Of a DNA stretch of 64,000 bases, positions 11,661 to 22,691 are shown one piece after another (positions within the stretch are counted from its first letter, which is position 1; the number at the start of each line of letters is the position of its first letter). Source of the stretch: Lutraria lutraria (Eukaryota > Mollusca > Bivalvia > Venerida > Mactridae). Location: NCBI GenBank assembly GCA_964023205.1, contig OZ026848.1, positions 4,144,501 to 4,208,500 on the forward strand, written 5' to 3'. The translations under genes were made by a program, and so were the position numbers. The notes beneath the pieces were generated by a model. The model was given only the letters and a program-made list of their open reading frames with translations, was not told the origin of the DNA and did not search any database.

Positions 11661-13573
11661 AGCTCACCAGAGCACGAATGTGCTCAGGGTGAGCTTTTGT
11701 GATCGCCCTGCGTCCATCGTGCGTCGTGCGTCGTTACGAATACGTGGCGTCCATGTTTACTTAAAACAACATCTCCTCCTACACCGCTATGCCAATTGCA
11801 ACCAAACTTGGCTGGAATGATCCTTGGGTGGTCCCCTTTCAAAGTTGTTCAAAAAATTAAATTTCATTAAAAATTGTGGTTGCTATGGCAACAAATTGAA
11901 AAAACTTAAAAAATCTTCTTGTCTGAAACCACAGGGCCTAGAGCTGAGATATTTAGCATGTAGCATTGTCTAATGAAACTCTACAAAGATTGTTCAAATT
12001 ATTCCCCTAGGGTCAAAATTGGCTCCGCCCCGGGGTAACTTGATTTTACATAGACTTATATAGGAAATTTAAAAAATCTTCTTGTCAAAAACTACAATGC
12101 CTAGAGCTTTGATATTTGGTGTGTAGCATAGTCTAGTGGACCTCTACCAAGTTTGTTCAAATTATTGCCCAAGGGTCAAAATTGGCCCCGCCCCGGGGGT
12201 CACTTGATTTTTATAGACTTATATAGGAAAATTTAAAAAAAATTCTTCTCCGAAACCGCAAGGCCTAGAGCTTAGATATTTTGTATGTAGCATTGTCTAG
12301 TGGACCTCTACCAAGTTTGTTCAAATTATGGCCCCGGGGTCAAAATTGGCCCTGCCCTGGGGTTTATTCTATTTTATATAGGAAAATTTAAAAAATCTTC
12401 TTCTCCGAAACCACAAGGCCTAGAGCTAAGATATTTGGCATATAGCATTGTCCAGTGGACCTCTACCAAGTTTGTTCAAATTATTGCACTAGGGTCAAAA
12501 TTGGCCCCGCCCCGGGGGTCACTTGATTTATATAGACTTATATAGGAAAATTTTAAAAATCTTCTTCTCCGAAACCGCAAGGCCTAGAGCTTAGATATTT
12601 TGTATGTGGCATTGTCTAGTGGACCTCTACCAAGTTTGTTCAAATTATGGACCGGGGGTCAAAATTAGCCGTGCCCTGGGGTTTATTCTATTTTATATAG
12701 GAAAATTTAAAAAATCTTCTTCTCCGACACCACAAGGCCTAGAGCTAAGATATTTGGTGTGTAGCATTGTCTAGTGGACCTCTACCAAGTTTGTTCAAAT
12801 TATTGCCCTAGCGTCAAAATTGGCCCCGCCCCGGGGGTCACTTGATTTATATAGACTTATATAGGAAAATTAAAAAATCTTCTCCAAAACCACAAGGCCA
12901 AGAGCTAAGATATTTGGTATGTAGCATTATCTAGTGGACCTCTACCAAGTTTGTTCAAATTATTGCCCTAGGGTCAAAATTGGCCCTGCCCTGGGGTTTA
13001 TTCTATTTTATATAGGAAAATTTAAAAAATCTTCTTCTCCGAAACCACAAGGCCTAGAGCTAAGATATTTGGTATGTAGCATTGCCTAGTGGACCTCTAC
13101 CAAGTTTGTTCAAATTATTGCCCTAGGGTCAAAATTGGCCCCGCCCCGGGGGTCACTTGATTTATATAGACTTATATAGGAAAATTTTAAAAATCTTCTT
13201 CTCCGAAACCGCAAGGCCTAGAGCTTAGATATTTTGTATGTGGCATTGTGTAGTGGACCTCTACCAAGTTTGTTCAAATTATGGCCCCGGGGTCAAAATT
13301 AGCCCTGCCCTGGGGTTTATTCTATTTTATATAGGAAATTTTTTAAAAATCTTCTTCTCCGAAACCACAAGGCCTAGAGCTAAGATATTTGGTATCTAGC
13401 TTTGTCTAATGGACCTCTTTTAAATCTGTTCATATAATGGCCATTGGATAAAAAACGGCCCAGATGGGGTACTTGATCTTACTTAGACTCGTATAGAAAA
13501 CTTCAACAATGTTAATCTCCAAATGACCTTTTCTCCTGGTGAGCATTTATAGGGCCATCATGGCCCTCTTGTT
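11661..13573 (+). mobile_element. 1.9-kb tandem-cored non-autonomous element (Helentron/HINE-like)
   Basis: The left end is a hairpin, 11661-11695 (AGCTCACC-A-GAGCAC / GTGCTC-A-GGGTGAGCT). A CGTCCATCGTGCGTCGTGCG stretch follows. The right end repeats the left motif inverted (CTGGTGAGC, about 13535-13544), then has a terminal hairpin AGGGCCATCATGGCCCT (13551-13567) and CTTGTT. The core is a tandem array. Such ends are very common in mollusc genomes. The combination of subterminal inverted repeats, a 3' hairpin and tandem core is the published layout of Helentron-associated elements; this assignment is inference. No transposase or Rep/helicase is encoded. Confidence 0.7.
11930..13480 (+). repeat. 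~160-bp tandem array with A/B alternation, about ten units
   Basis: The landmark CCTCTACCAAGTTTGTTCAA (or a close variant) recurs at about 11979, 12141, 12305, 12460, 12624, 12779, 12939, 13094, 13258 and 13414. Spacings are 162, 164, 155, 164, 155, 160, 155, 164 and 156. Units alternate between a form with CCGGGGGTCACTTGATTTA and one with CCTGGGGTTTATTCTATTTT, so the higher-order unit is a ~319-bp dimer. First and last units are the most diverged. It forms the core of the element at 11661-13573. Confidence 0.85.
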
Positions 13574-14169
13574 ATATTTCTATGCCTTCTTTTCCCAAAG
13601 CTTGTTTAAAGTGTGAATACCATACTTGTTCTACTGTCAAGATTCACTTTTTCTATTTAATTCTTATTATAAATGACAATGCATGCGAATTCATTGCCAA
13701 TAAAATAAATCCGATAGTTGCACTACAAAATTATCTATGAAACTTTTATTCCCTTTCGGTGTGCGTTTTTATGTGTAACAATTTCTTTGTTGGAGATGTA
13801 TCGATCAAATTAAGACCGCGGTGAGTTTCATCTCAGAATGTCACAGATATTATTCTTTTTATTTCTTGAAAATGTTCTAATGATCACCATAAGTTTTCAT
13901 TGGGATTATATTCTATTTTCTGGTTTATTTTACTCGATCTTTTATGTTTTATTGTCGTGTGTTAATTTGGAACACTAAGACAAGAAGACTTTGTTTTCTG
14001 ATTGTCTACTGCTGGTTAATACATGGTCAGTGTGTTTGTAGGAGTATTGTAGTTTTGACCTACGAGGGATGATAACAAAGGACGCGAAAATGGGTCATAG
14101 CATTTTCTTATACATATTTTATACAAGGACATGGTTACATTTTCTCAAAGTGAACTAACTCCAATTCAA
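13574..14169. other. No recognisable feature
   Basis: AT-rich sequence following the tandem-cored element. No gene or repeat seen. Confidence 0.5.
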
Positions 14170-14330
14170 TGCTTTTCATTAAGCATGATTATCATTTACG
14201 TACCATGTACACGTGTCATTAAGCAACTTTCCCATTATACAGATGAGGAAGACCCGGGCGTACACTTTGACGGAACCACCAATCTTCCTTCAGCCTGCTG
14301 GACAGATTCCTTCAATGTTAAACTAGACAT
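14170..14330 (-). mobile_element. SINE family S3, body and 3' part
   Basis: On the minus strand the order is CCAGCAGGCTGAAGGAAGAT, GGTGGTTCCGTC, CGGGTCTTCCTCATC, GGGAAAGTTGC. This matches, in order, the body of the widespread bivalve SINE as I remember it (CCAGCTGGCTTACGGAAGGT, GGTGGTTCTACC, GGGGTCTTCCTCCACCATC, GGAAAGTCGCC) and the copies at 51184 and 57131. The tRNA-like head is missing. A 90-codon minus-strand open frame over this stretch is spurious. Confidence 0.6.
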
Positions 14331-14984
14331 GTCCCAATAGTCTGGTTCCTTGCTTCTATTATAATTTATAAACATATAGCTTTGTGTACAAATAAGCATG
14401 TAATCCAGATAATGTCCTAATGTAGGATTCGAATTTCCATAGGGACTAATGATTACTTGCCGGAGACCATAAATATTTGACCACATATAGTCCACTGTGT
14501 TGTCCATGTGAAGTCACTCCCTGTGATACACCATTATACAAACAATGACATTTTTATAAAGAAGAAATTCCCTGAAATATTCAGATAACAAATATCCGTT
14601 ATTATCCACTATTTATCATGTTACACTTTCTTTAGAAATCACGGCAAACATTATAGACAATGCTTCCACATTTACATATACATTGTATATATCATTAGCT
14701 TTTAGCTAAATAACTACGATGATATTTATGGTGTTTGGCAATTTTTGTTAGCATCATAAATCAGAAGACATTTATAGATCCTATATCATATTCCTAGATT
14801 TAACTGCGTAGGTTTCTCATTTGACAAGACGTGGACACATATATTCTAAAAATGAATACCCTCGTGTATTGCATGACGATCATCACGACATCTGTTCCTC
14901 CCGAAGATTCATGGTTATTATCAGATAATGAATACTAGTACACTATTTAATTCAAATTTTCTAGATGTATGTATAGGATAGATC
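14331..14984. other. No recognisable feature
   Basis: AT-rich sequence. Nothing beyond the SINE-derived open frame. Confidence 0.5.
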
Positions 14985-14997
14985 ACGTGAATTTCAT

Positions 14998-15150
14998 GCT
15001 TAGACCACAGGTAATACTGAATGTTTTTACAACGGTTAACTGTGATCTACGTGTTTAAGAAATCACTTTTTCTGTCCTGTGATTGGTCAGTTGTCCAAAG
15101 TCAGCTGTGGTCTAATGAACGTTTTTACAACGGCTAAATGTGATCTATTT
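14998..15150. repeat. Dispersed repeat with TTAGACCACAG inverted ends
   Basis: TTAGACCACAG near 14999 and its inverse CTGTGGTCTAA near 15105 bracket the unit. A phrase (GTTTTTACAACGG, then TGTGATCTA) occurs twice as a direct repeat at about 15020 and 15120. The segment with CTGTCCTGTGATTGGTCAG is found again inverted at about 16140-16195. Probably a small palindromic transposon with a second fragment nearby. Confidence 0.5.
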
Positions 15151-15284
15151 TGTGATGTTGCAGTGAATTGAAGGTCTGAAGGATGATAGTGTAGATACGT
15201 ATATGATTTACGAAATGAGTATTCAATTACTGTGTAGGATATCCCTCCCACAGGGCTATCATTTTTGCGAGAAAACCCTTTGAG

Positions 15285-15645
15285 CTATTACTTTTGTCAT
15301 GTCTTAATGTGCCATTACTTTCGCTACCACTCGATGTTGTATTATAAATTAGGTTTAAATGGAGTAAACTGAATTGGATTTATACAATTTTGATTATTAA
15401 TATAAATTATAAAATTACAGTGTGTAATACAGTCAACAAATTGAATAGAATGAAATTATGTGAGAACAAACTTTTTGGCTGTTTCTTTAGTCATGTTTGT
15501 ATGTGACGAATAATTTCGCAATCATACGATGTTATATTGCAAGTCATGTTTAAATGGAGTAAACAGTTACTGTATTGCATTTATAATGTTTTAATCATTA
15601 TATAGGTCATAGACATATACTGTATAATACTGTCGACCACATGTA
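15285..15645. repeat. Diverged two-copy tandem duplication, ~195-bp unit
   Basis: Blocks around TTTAAATGGAGTAAAC occur at about 15353 and 15549. They are preceded in both by a GTCATGT word and an ATACGATGTT/CTCGATGTT word, and followed by a GGATTTATA/GCATTTATA word and an ACTGT/AGTGTG-TAATAC word. Order and spacing are kept, so this is an old direct duplication. Confidence 0.6.
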
Positions 15646-16139
15646 TAGATTTGCCGGAACTGTCACGGCATTTGCTCCTAGATCAAATTCAAGAAAATTA
15701 TGAAAGTCTGACATACTTCCATTGTCACTGAAACCCTTTAAGTTTAGTTATAGTGACGTATATGCCTCTTCCTGTTTTGAAATACATTTCCCCATATTGC
15801 AGATTGGAAATGTCTTGCTGTGTCATTGAATTTCCTTTGGACACAAATAATAATCAAGTTCGCCATGAAATAAAGCAGTGTTCAGCTTCCTCGTAAATAG
15901 CAAACCATAATAATTATGAAATGTGTTCCTAATGGCCTAGTCCCGCCATGCTCACGATAACTTCTCGTTTTAAAATTGACCAATAGCGTGAATTAACGAA
16001 ATGTGAAACCTATGGTGCGAAAAAAAAATCCTTAGTCGTATGCAAAACGTTTTTGGCGCAAGAAACTCTTGAACGGTTCAAAAGTTTTTCTCGTTCGACT
16101 GTACAAGAAACAATCAGAGTAGTCAGTAAAAAATCGAAA

Positions 16140-16195
16140 TAATTTAGAACACAGTTGACTCCAACTGACCAATCACAGGACAGAAAAAATCAATA
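16140..16195 (-). repeat. Second fragment of the TTAGACCACAG repeat
   Basis: AACTGACCAATCACAGGACAG and the flanking CACAGTTGACT match, in inverse orientation, the right part of the repeat at 14998-15150. Confidence 0.5.
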
Positions 16196-17676
16196 TTTGT
16201 GATATTTCACGGACTTATATAGAGAAAAAATAAATACGGGAGATACATATAACATCACTAGTCTGTCTATACGAAAATGTTGTATTTCGTCGGTGAAATT
16301 CAAAATCCTCGTAAATTTTGTCACTTTTTTATTTTCGCGCCCTCGGAATCAGCATTTCAAACTACATAAACTACAAAAAACATGTTTATCAAAGCCTATT
16401 ACAAGTCAGAGTTTTGATCATGTGAGAAAACCGCGTATGTCAATTGGTAATAAAAAAATGAAAATCGAAGTCTTGAGAATATTTGTAGAAAAGTGCTCTA
16501 CGTTAATTTTATTCTATGCGACGTTACCTTGGGATTATCCGATCACCATTTCTTTTGCGCGTAATCAATGCTCCAGGGAGACCTCGCGAAACATAAAAAA
16601 CTGGACTTATTGTTATTTCAATATAAGTCAAACAATCATATTGATCTGTGTTTAAATGGACATGAACAGAACCTTTCGCATGAGATATTTACAATAAACA
16701 ATAACTCAGAGAGAAATTACGCTCCAGTTATTGCGCAATTGCTTTCATAAGACACAGCATTTAAGCTAAACCGACGAATCAATTCATCTCTTTTAAATCA
16801 GAAAGCTTAAGTTTTTATCGCTCGGCCGACAGAAGTTGTTACAATTAAACACATATGTTTACTTTCAGGAGAAGTTAATATTGACGTCGTACCATAATAC
16901 ATGATAGTCGATAGTTATCAGATAATTTGTCAATAACTCATGTAGTACCAAGTCAAAATAACAGGATCTTTGTAGAATCTATCAGTAAGTTGTCCTTCGT
17001 GTGATCACTCAGAGAAATTCCAACCAAAATAAATTATTTTATAAAACAATCTTAACAGATGAACATATTAATTGGTACAAAACACTGTCTAGTGAGGTAT
17101 CAATGTTACATACAGCAAATAATCTTATTGCATCACTGCTAGATTCCTTATCATTGAACTGCGCCTAGTGCCAAACTATTAAATGGTTTATATCTCTACG
17201 AAACTAACACATTATAAAAAATGAATGAATGCTTTTAGATAATTAGAAAAGTCTGAGATCCGTCACGAAAATAATCATAATAATATCATGAAATTCGAAA
17301 TTTTCATTTCGTTTCCATATCATAACTATACGGAATACACGATGGAAATGTTTGATAATAAAGAAAATAAGAATTTAAATGTCTAGAAGACTTTAACTTA
17401 AACATTTGCATCAAGAGCATGAGTATTTTAATGATATACTTTAAACCATAGCATTTGATTCCAGTGCTCGCTTTTAAAATGTGTTTATAGCCAATGTATA
17501 CAGAGTCTACTCTTTTTTTGCATTTGCTGGTTAAAACAAAACACATTCAATAAGTCGCTCCTTCCCCAAAACTGACTCAAAACTAACAGATAATCAAACA
17601 AAGATGGAGATCAAAACAGTTTCCTTGATGGATCCCGCCATGGAACGGTCTATAGCAAAGCATGTTTCTCTCTGTC
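16196..17676. other. No gene recognised
   Basis: About 1.5 kb of AT-rich sequence. The 120-codon open frame at 16293-16655 (plus) has no recognisable motif, and its composition looks like translated AT-rich DNA. No repeat recognised. Confidence 0.5.
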
Positions 17677-18206
17677 TTAAAGTCCCATTAGCTTTTTGCT
17701 ATAATTATAACAATATGCAAAAAAACAAGCAATTGCTAATACTATTCCAAGATAATAATTACCGATGACGCGTGTGACGTCACATTATGACGTATGTATA
17801 GCATGACTCCGACACATTCCAATTGACTGTAAACAACATCCCTTACAGAAATAATATGGTAGACTCGGGAAGTAGTATGTTGTCATCTGTGAGTATATTG
17901 TCAATCATTTGCATCCATTATCGTAATATTTATCATGACACTTAACAAATCAATAAACTTCAAGCAGCACATATCTTTCGTCAAAGTAGAATTGCGCATG
18001 TACTTGGATATCATTATAGACTGCGGAAAAACACAGCTGTTCTATAGATATTTTTTATTGAAAAATATACTATGATGGGTTTCGGAAACAAATGTTCTTG
18101 CTTTAAAGTATGGACGGGAGGAAAACACACACTGTCAGTATTCCTCTATTATAGGACACACAGAAACTAATGCGACTGATAAATTTATAAGATTATGTGA
18201 CTTTAA
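17677..18206 (-). mobile_element. MITE family C, inverted copy with extra central sequence
   Basis: TTAA at 17677-17680 and 18203-18206. Left end AAGTCCCATTAGCTTTTTGC, right end TATGTGACT. Internal family blocks appear inverted: GATAATAATTACCGA, a TGACGTCA palindrome (17775-17782), CGGAAAAACACAGCTGTTC, GGAGGAAAACACAC. At 530 bp it is longer than the 6298 copy. The extra sequence lies in the centre, after the palindrome, and is of unknown origin. Confidence 0.75.
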
Positions 18207-19025
18207 AACAAACACAAACTGGAAACTTGAAACTCTGCTCTTACGATTGGAGTGTAGTGTATTTGAACTTGGGGAATGATTGTGCTTAACTTGGAAATCG
18301 CAAACAGTTCTTTTAATGAACGCATTGTCTTAAACAGATTTACGTATGTTATAAGCAAGTGTCCCGTGCAACCCTTGAAATAACAGAGAACATAATGCCC
18401 ACATATGACATCTAGATCACAATAGCTTCACCAATCACCAATCAAATTTCTTGGATAACTACTTGTATACCCTATCTTGGAGAGAATGCACTATTATCGT
18501 ATTGAATTATACATAAATTAAAAGTATTTACAGTTAAACACTTACTATACATAGTTTGTTTCTATTGCAGTTTCAAACAAAACGGCATGATCAATTTAGT
18601 CAGACGACTTATATATGTACAAACTATGATGCCACTTCATCTTGTAACAATAAAACATCATTTTCTCACGAAGCCACAATGAACTACAACTGTTTTGATG
18701 TATGTCCTAAATAAACCTTACATATGGGTCATAAATAATAAACTATTTTTAAATATTTTTAATTTTCTGTCTCCGCACGATATAGCCGAGAATAAGTATG
18801 TGTTTATGTTTCATTTTGACGTTCTGTGCTATCCGCTCCCACTTTAATTTAGTGAACAAAATTATGTTCCGTCGCATTTTTCTGACTCCTTTGTACCAAA
18901 GTCGAATACAATCTTTGTTGTATATGTACTAGGAAATATAATCTAATCCCGCTTAATTGTACAATACAATACAAACCGATTGTGTTGAAAAAGACGGTGC
19001 GTATTAATTATTATACAATTTAGAC
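18207..19025. other. No recognisable feature
   Basis: AT-rich sequence. Nothing seen. Confidence 0.55.
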
Positions 19026-19098
19026 AAAAACCTTGCAAAATACAGGAACAATTTTCCATTGTGAATGGAGAATTGTTTCTATATTCTGCAAGGTTTTT
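19026..19098. repeat. 73-nt hairpin with 35-bp arms
   Basis: Arms 19026-19060 and 19064-19098 are inverse copies with four differences, separated by only three bases (GTG). All four differences are transitions, so each transcript strand would have wobble pairs at two of them and A-C mismatches at the others. The outer end is AAAAACCTTGCA. This is either a miniature palindromic element or a small-RNA precursor. The three-base loop is tighter than usual for a pre-miRNA. Confidence 0.65.
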
Positions 19099-19550
19099 TC
19101 TCATGGTTTAACTCGTATATGAGTGTTGGCTCAAGAGTTGTATTTGCATTCTGAAAAGTCGATCATTGTTTTCAAACCAAGTTCCGATAATAACACTGAA
19201 GTTTTAATCAAAATCTATAATTTTATATACTGTAAGGTGTGATTTTGATTGGAAATTCTTTCTCCACCGATTTAAATAAAGTATTGCAAAAATGTATCGT
19301 TTTATCGCACCTACAGTCTAGACAACCCACCTGTGAGATAAAAATGACAAAGGTGAGTATTGTAGAAGATATTTATTATAATAATTGTTTTAACACGTTG
19401 GAAGTATTTATTTGAATTTTGATATCTATGTAAGGTTTATATATATATATACTAACTGGAATTAGAAAAATATATATCCGCACTAAAAGGCTAATCGCAC
19501 ATATGATAACATGCAATCTTCCATAATTCTTAAAGCTTTTTTTGGATTAA
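19099..19550. other. No recognisable feature
   Basis: AT-rich, with a (TA)n run near 19439-19452. Confidence 0.5.
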
Positions 19551-19796
19551 GTGATCGGTTGTCAGGTGGTAACGCGCTAGACTACTAAACGAAAGTTCGA
19601 TGGTTCGAATCTCGACTCCACATTTACGTATTTTATGGGACGCCTTTTCAGTGTGACTATCCTAACAATCGAGCCAAGTACTTTGTTGGAAAAATCGTAG
19701 AAAAAGGGGGCGGGGCGTGTATCGATGCTTCATACCGGGCACGATAAAGAGCCAGGAAAAACTGTTCGAGTAGTCCGATTTTCGTATATCTTATCT

Positions 19797-19827
<31 letters not shown>

Positions 19828-19878
19828 TTGGAGTGGCTATGAAATTGTCGATCGGTCGTTAAACAAGAGATACACACG
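19551..19878 (+). mobile_element. tRNA-derived SINE, family S1, near full-length
   Basis: The tRNA-like head has GGTGGTAACGCGCTAGACTA and the B-box-like GGTTCGAATCTCG. The body carries CGAGCCAAGTA, GGGCACGATAAAGAGCCAGG and an expanded (CT)n run (about 19801-19828). The end is TCGTTAAACAAGAGATA. It is collinear with the copy at 61030-61340. Pol III transcription from the A/B boxes is the expected expression mode of the class. Confidence 0.8.
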
Positions 19879-20217
19879 CAATAAAACTGTTTTGTCCTGT
19901 TCGTACGTGCGTTCGACGTTCGTTCATGGTCATGAGACTATCCAATCTAGTTTAATTTTATTTTATGTACATGTAGATAGTTGGTAAAGTTATTTCATTT
20001 TCATCAAGTATTAAAAATAGTCCAGTATACCAATAAATAAATGTCATTGTTCTGTATGTAATATATTCGGTACTAAAACTCTTTACTTGTAATTGTAAGC
20101 TTGTATATACGGACAAAGACGTTAATGTATTATAATGGTAGGTTTCTGAAATCATTGTTCTACATGTACTGTTATTATATGATCTATCAATAAACACATT
20201 TGATTGGCTTAAAGCCT
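19879..20217. other. No recognisable feature
   Basis: AT-rich sequence up to the fold-back element. Nothing seen. Confidence 0.5.
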
Positions 20218-21362
20218 GTTCCATCCACAGGTGCCTGACGAATCTGGTCTGACACGCCCCCAATATACACATAATAAATACAAGGTATGCAACGAGTCGT
20301 TTTTCCGACCTCACACTGTCCCGAAATAATGACCAACTGAGAATACAAATGAAGTCCTATGATCAAATAAACTTATTCAGTCGGCGCTTAAATAATTATT
20401 CTTCCTATCAAACACATTTTTTTATTTCAAAATGAACTTAAAAGCAACGTTTTAGTCTCAGTTTCTACGAAATATTGCCGTTTTTTGGAAAATCGAGTTA
20501 AACCTGTCCCCTAGATTTCACGCTTTCACTCATCATTTTGGCGTTTTTTTCCGGAGATTTATACGGAAAACATGCGTGTTTTGGCATGTACGTATTTCTT
20601 CGATGTTGCGGCACTAATTGCAGGTATAAAGACAATCCTACCTGGTTAACTAATCGCAATAATCGTTAATTTCTACAAATAATCAGTCCTTTCGTTGACA
20701 CAACGTCCATTTTGACCGAAGTAGTCCGCATTATTTAATCATTCATGTAAACTATCACATCATTGGTCAACAATAAAAAGAAGTCACATGTGTTTTAACT
20801 ACAACCAATGAAAATGTTTGTTTATAACTTCATGTGACGTCAGCTTTACATGTGGACTTGTTCGATCAAAATGGCCGTTGTGTCAGCGAAAGGATAGTTT
20901 ATTTGTAGAAATTAACAATTATTGCGATTAGTTAACCAGGTAGGATTGTCTTTATACCTGCAATCAGTGCCGAAACATCAAAGAAATACGTACATGCCAA
21001 AACACGCATGTTTTCCGTATAAATCTCCGGAAAAAACGCCAAAATGATGAGTGAAAGCGTGAAATCTAGGGGACAGGTTTAACTCGATTTTCCAAAAAAC
21101 GGCAATATTTCGTAGAAACTGAGACAAAAACGTTGCTTTTAAGTTCATTTTGAAATAAAAAAATGTGTTTGATAGGAAGAATAATTATTTAAGCGCCGAC
21201 TGATTAAGTTTATTTGATCATAGGACTTCATTTGTATTCTCAGTTGGTCATTATTTCGGGACAGTGTGAGGTCGGAAAAACGACTCGTTGCATACCTTGT
21301 ATTTATTATGTGTATATTGGGGGCGTGTCAGACCAGATTCGTCAGGCACCTGTGGTTCCATC
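20218..21362. mobile_element. 1.13-kb fold-back transposon with 8-bp target duplication
   Basis: Element 20226-21354, flanked by the direct 8-bp duplication GTTCCATC (20218-20225 and 21355-21362). Nearly the whole element is two long inverted arms, each about 500 bp (20226 to about 20731, and about 20849 to 21354). Only scattered substitutions and indels separate them. The central segment is about 117 bp and carries a TGACGTCA (20835-20842). Termini are CACAGGTGCCTGACG. It encodes nothing: open frames in the arms mirror each other. An 8-bp duplication fits hAT, P or Merlin groups; I cannot choose between them from the ends. Confidence 0.85.
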
Positions 21363-21408
21363 ATATAACATAAATATCATGTTCAACAGTGCAACTTGAT
21401 ATTTAATG

Positions 21409-21737
21409 GATATTTTGAAATTTCCCATTCTAAAAATAGAACCGGGTCAATATCCATCACACAAAAAATATACGCATTGCGTATTTTGTTCTTTCGTCCC
21501 TCCGTGTCGAGGGATAGAAACAACTCGGGCAGATTTTGTCCCCACTTGATCGGGGGCAGTTTTTGTACCGACCCCGGGCATTTTCCCCGACCCCTAGGCA
21601 ATTTTTGTTTTGAACCCGGGGCAATTTTTTTCCTGAACCCAGGGTATTTTCTCCACACCCCGGGCAGTTTTTGTCCCGACCCCCGGAATATTTTGAAATT
21701 CCAATTCTAAAAATAAAACCAGGTCAATATTAATCAA
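21409..21737. repeat. GC-rich minisatellite, ~7 units of 21-26 bp, between direct repeats
   Basis: The core at about 21525-21690 repeats variants of GGGCAGTTTTTGTCCCGACC; unit length drifts between about 21 and 26 bp. It is bracketed by a direct repeat of about 45 bp (ATATTTTGAAATT, then TTCTAAAAATA, then GGTCAATAT) at 21409-21457 and 21688-21732. Composition is sharply different from the surrounding AT-rich DNA. Open frames run through on both strands, giving PG-rich peptides, but unit length is not a fixed multiple of three. I treat it as non-coding. Confidence 0.8.
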
Positions 21738-22361
21738 CCAGAATTATATTCGTTCTTTGTGATAAATTCATTTTTCTTTGTAATTGATATATGATACACA
21801 TTTCTGATTAATTTATCAAATACAAGCGTATTTAATTGTCGACATGAATCAGAATATTATCCCAATGGTTTTAAATCAAAGTCTTTTCATATAATAAAAC
21901 AGTTGTTGACCAGTGAGCCTTAAAATACGATGTGATATTCACCGGCAGAATACCATATTGACCGAGGCGTAGGACCAACAATTTCATCAGTTGCATGTCT
22001 CATTTGTATAATTACAATTTTATGTTTGGTTTATTGTCCAACGGTTGTACCTCATTATTTTTGTTTCACATTCTTTCCGCGAGATGCTCTAATCGTGTCA
22101 TCGTTTTTCCTTCTTCGTGACATAATTCAAGGGGAAAAACGTATTAATCTTTTTTCTCTGAATTTATCACAAAAGTGACAATGCCTTCATGGTTTAGCAG
22201 TTAAACACGAATCATTGATCACGCACATGAAGTTGCATCACCCAGAAAAAATAGAAGACACACATTTCACCGATTGGAAAAAGAATGAATTGTTAATCCT
22301 TACAAAACGAAACGCAAATGGCATACAAATATTAACTCAATCCTTTGAGAAAATACAAAAC
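21738..22361. other. No gene recognised
   Basis: AT-rich sequence. The stretch TTCATGGTTTAGCAGTTAAAC near 22187-22207 faintly resembles a tRNA-like A box, but no B box or body follows. Confidence 0.4.
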
Positions 22362-22512
22362 TACAGTAAACCCTGGTCCTCTATTGAGCAAATATATCCC
22401 TTTAACAGCATCATGTGTTTTCCCACTGCAAGATTTAATTAGCAATACCGTCTCAACAACAACATAATTTTGGTACTTTCAAACGGTGCAGCTTTGGAGA
22501 GGCAGCACTGTT
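22362..22512 (-). mobile_element. MITE family A, inverted copy
   Basis: Starts TACAGTAAACCCTGGTCCTC, includes TTGAGCAA, AACAGCATCATG, TCTCAACAACAACATAAT and TTTGGAGAGGCAGCACTGTT. This is the reverse orientation of the family. Flanking TA at the left, decayed right end. Confidence 0.6.
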
Positions 22513-22633
22513 CACTGAACTGTAACAAAACTTGCTAATCAAGGTATATGGCTAAGAATAAGCATCCCATTGAAGGAAACACAATCCCACAACTTCCATC
22601 TTTCCAAGAAACCCAAGGATTTAAATCTACCGA

Positions 22634-22691
22634 ACACACATGAACATAAAGAATGGTGGGCAACACACATGAACATAAAGAATGGCGGGCA
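22634..22691. repeat. Two-copy 29-bp tandem repeat
   Basis: The unit starting ACACACATGAACATAAAGAA and ending GGTGGGCA or GGCGGGCA occurs twice head to tail, with one substitution. A recent local duplication. Confidence 0.85.

Noticed and set aside
14235..14507. 90-codon minus-strand open frame with a plausible-looking peptide
   Set aside because: Its C-terminal half coincides with a SINE S3 fragment (GGTGGTTCCGTC, CGGGTCTTCCTC), and the rest has no recognisable domain.
19958..21399. Open frames on the minus strand (19958-20314) and plus strand (21214-21399)
   Set aside because: They lie at mirror positions in the two arms of the fold-back element and are mirror images of the same sequence.
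21383..21710. Open frames on both strands across the GC-rich minisatellite, giving PG-rich repeat peptides
   Set aside because: Unit length is not a steady multiple of three, both strands are open, and the flanks are non-coding; simple-sequence artefact is the better explanation.
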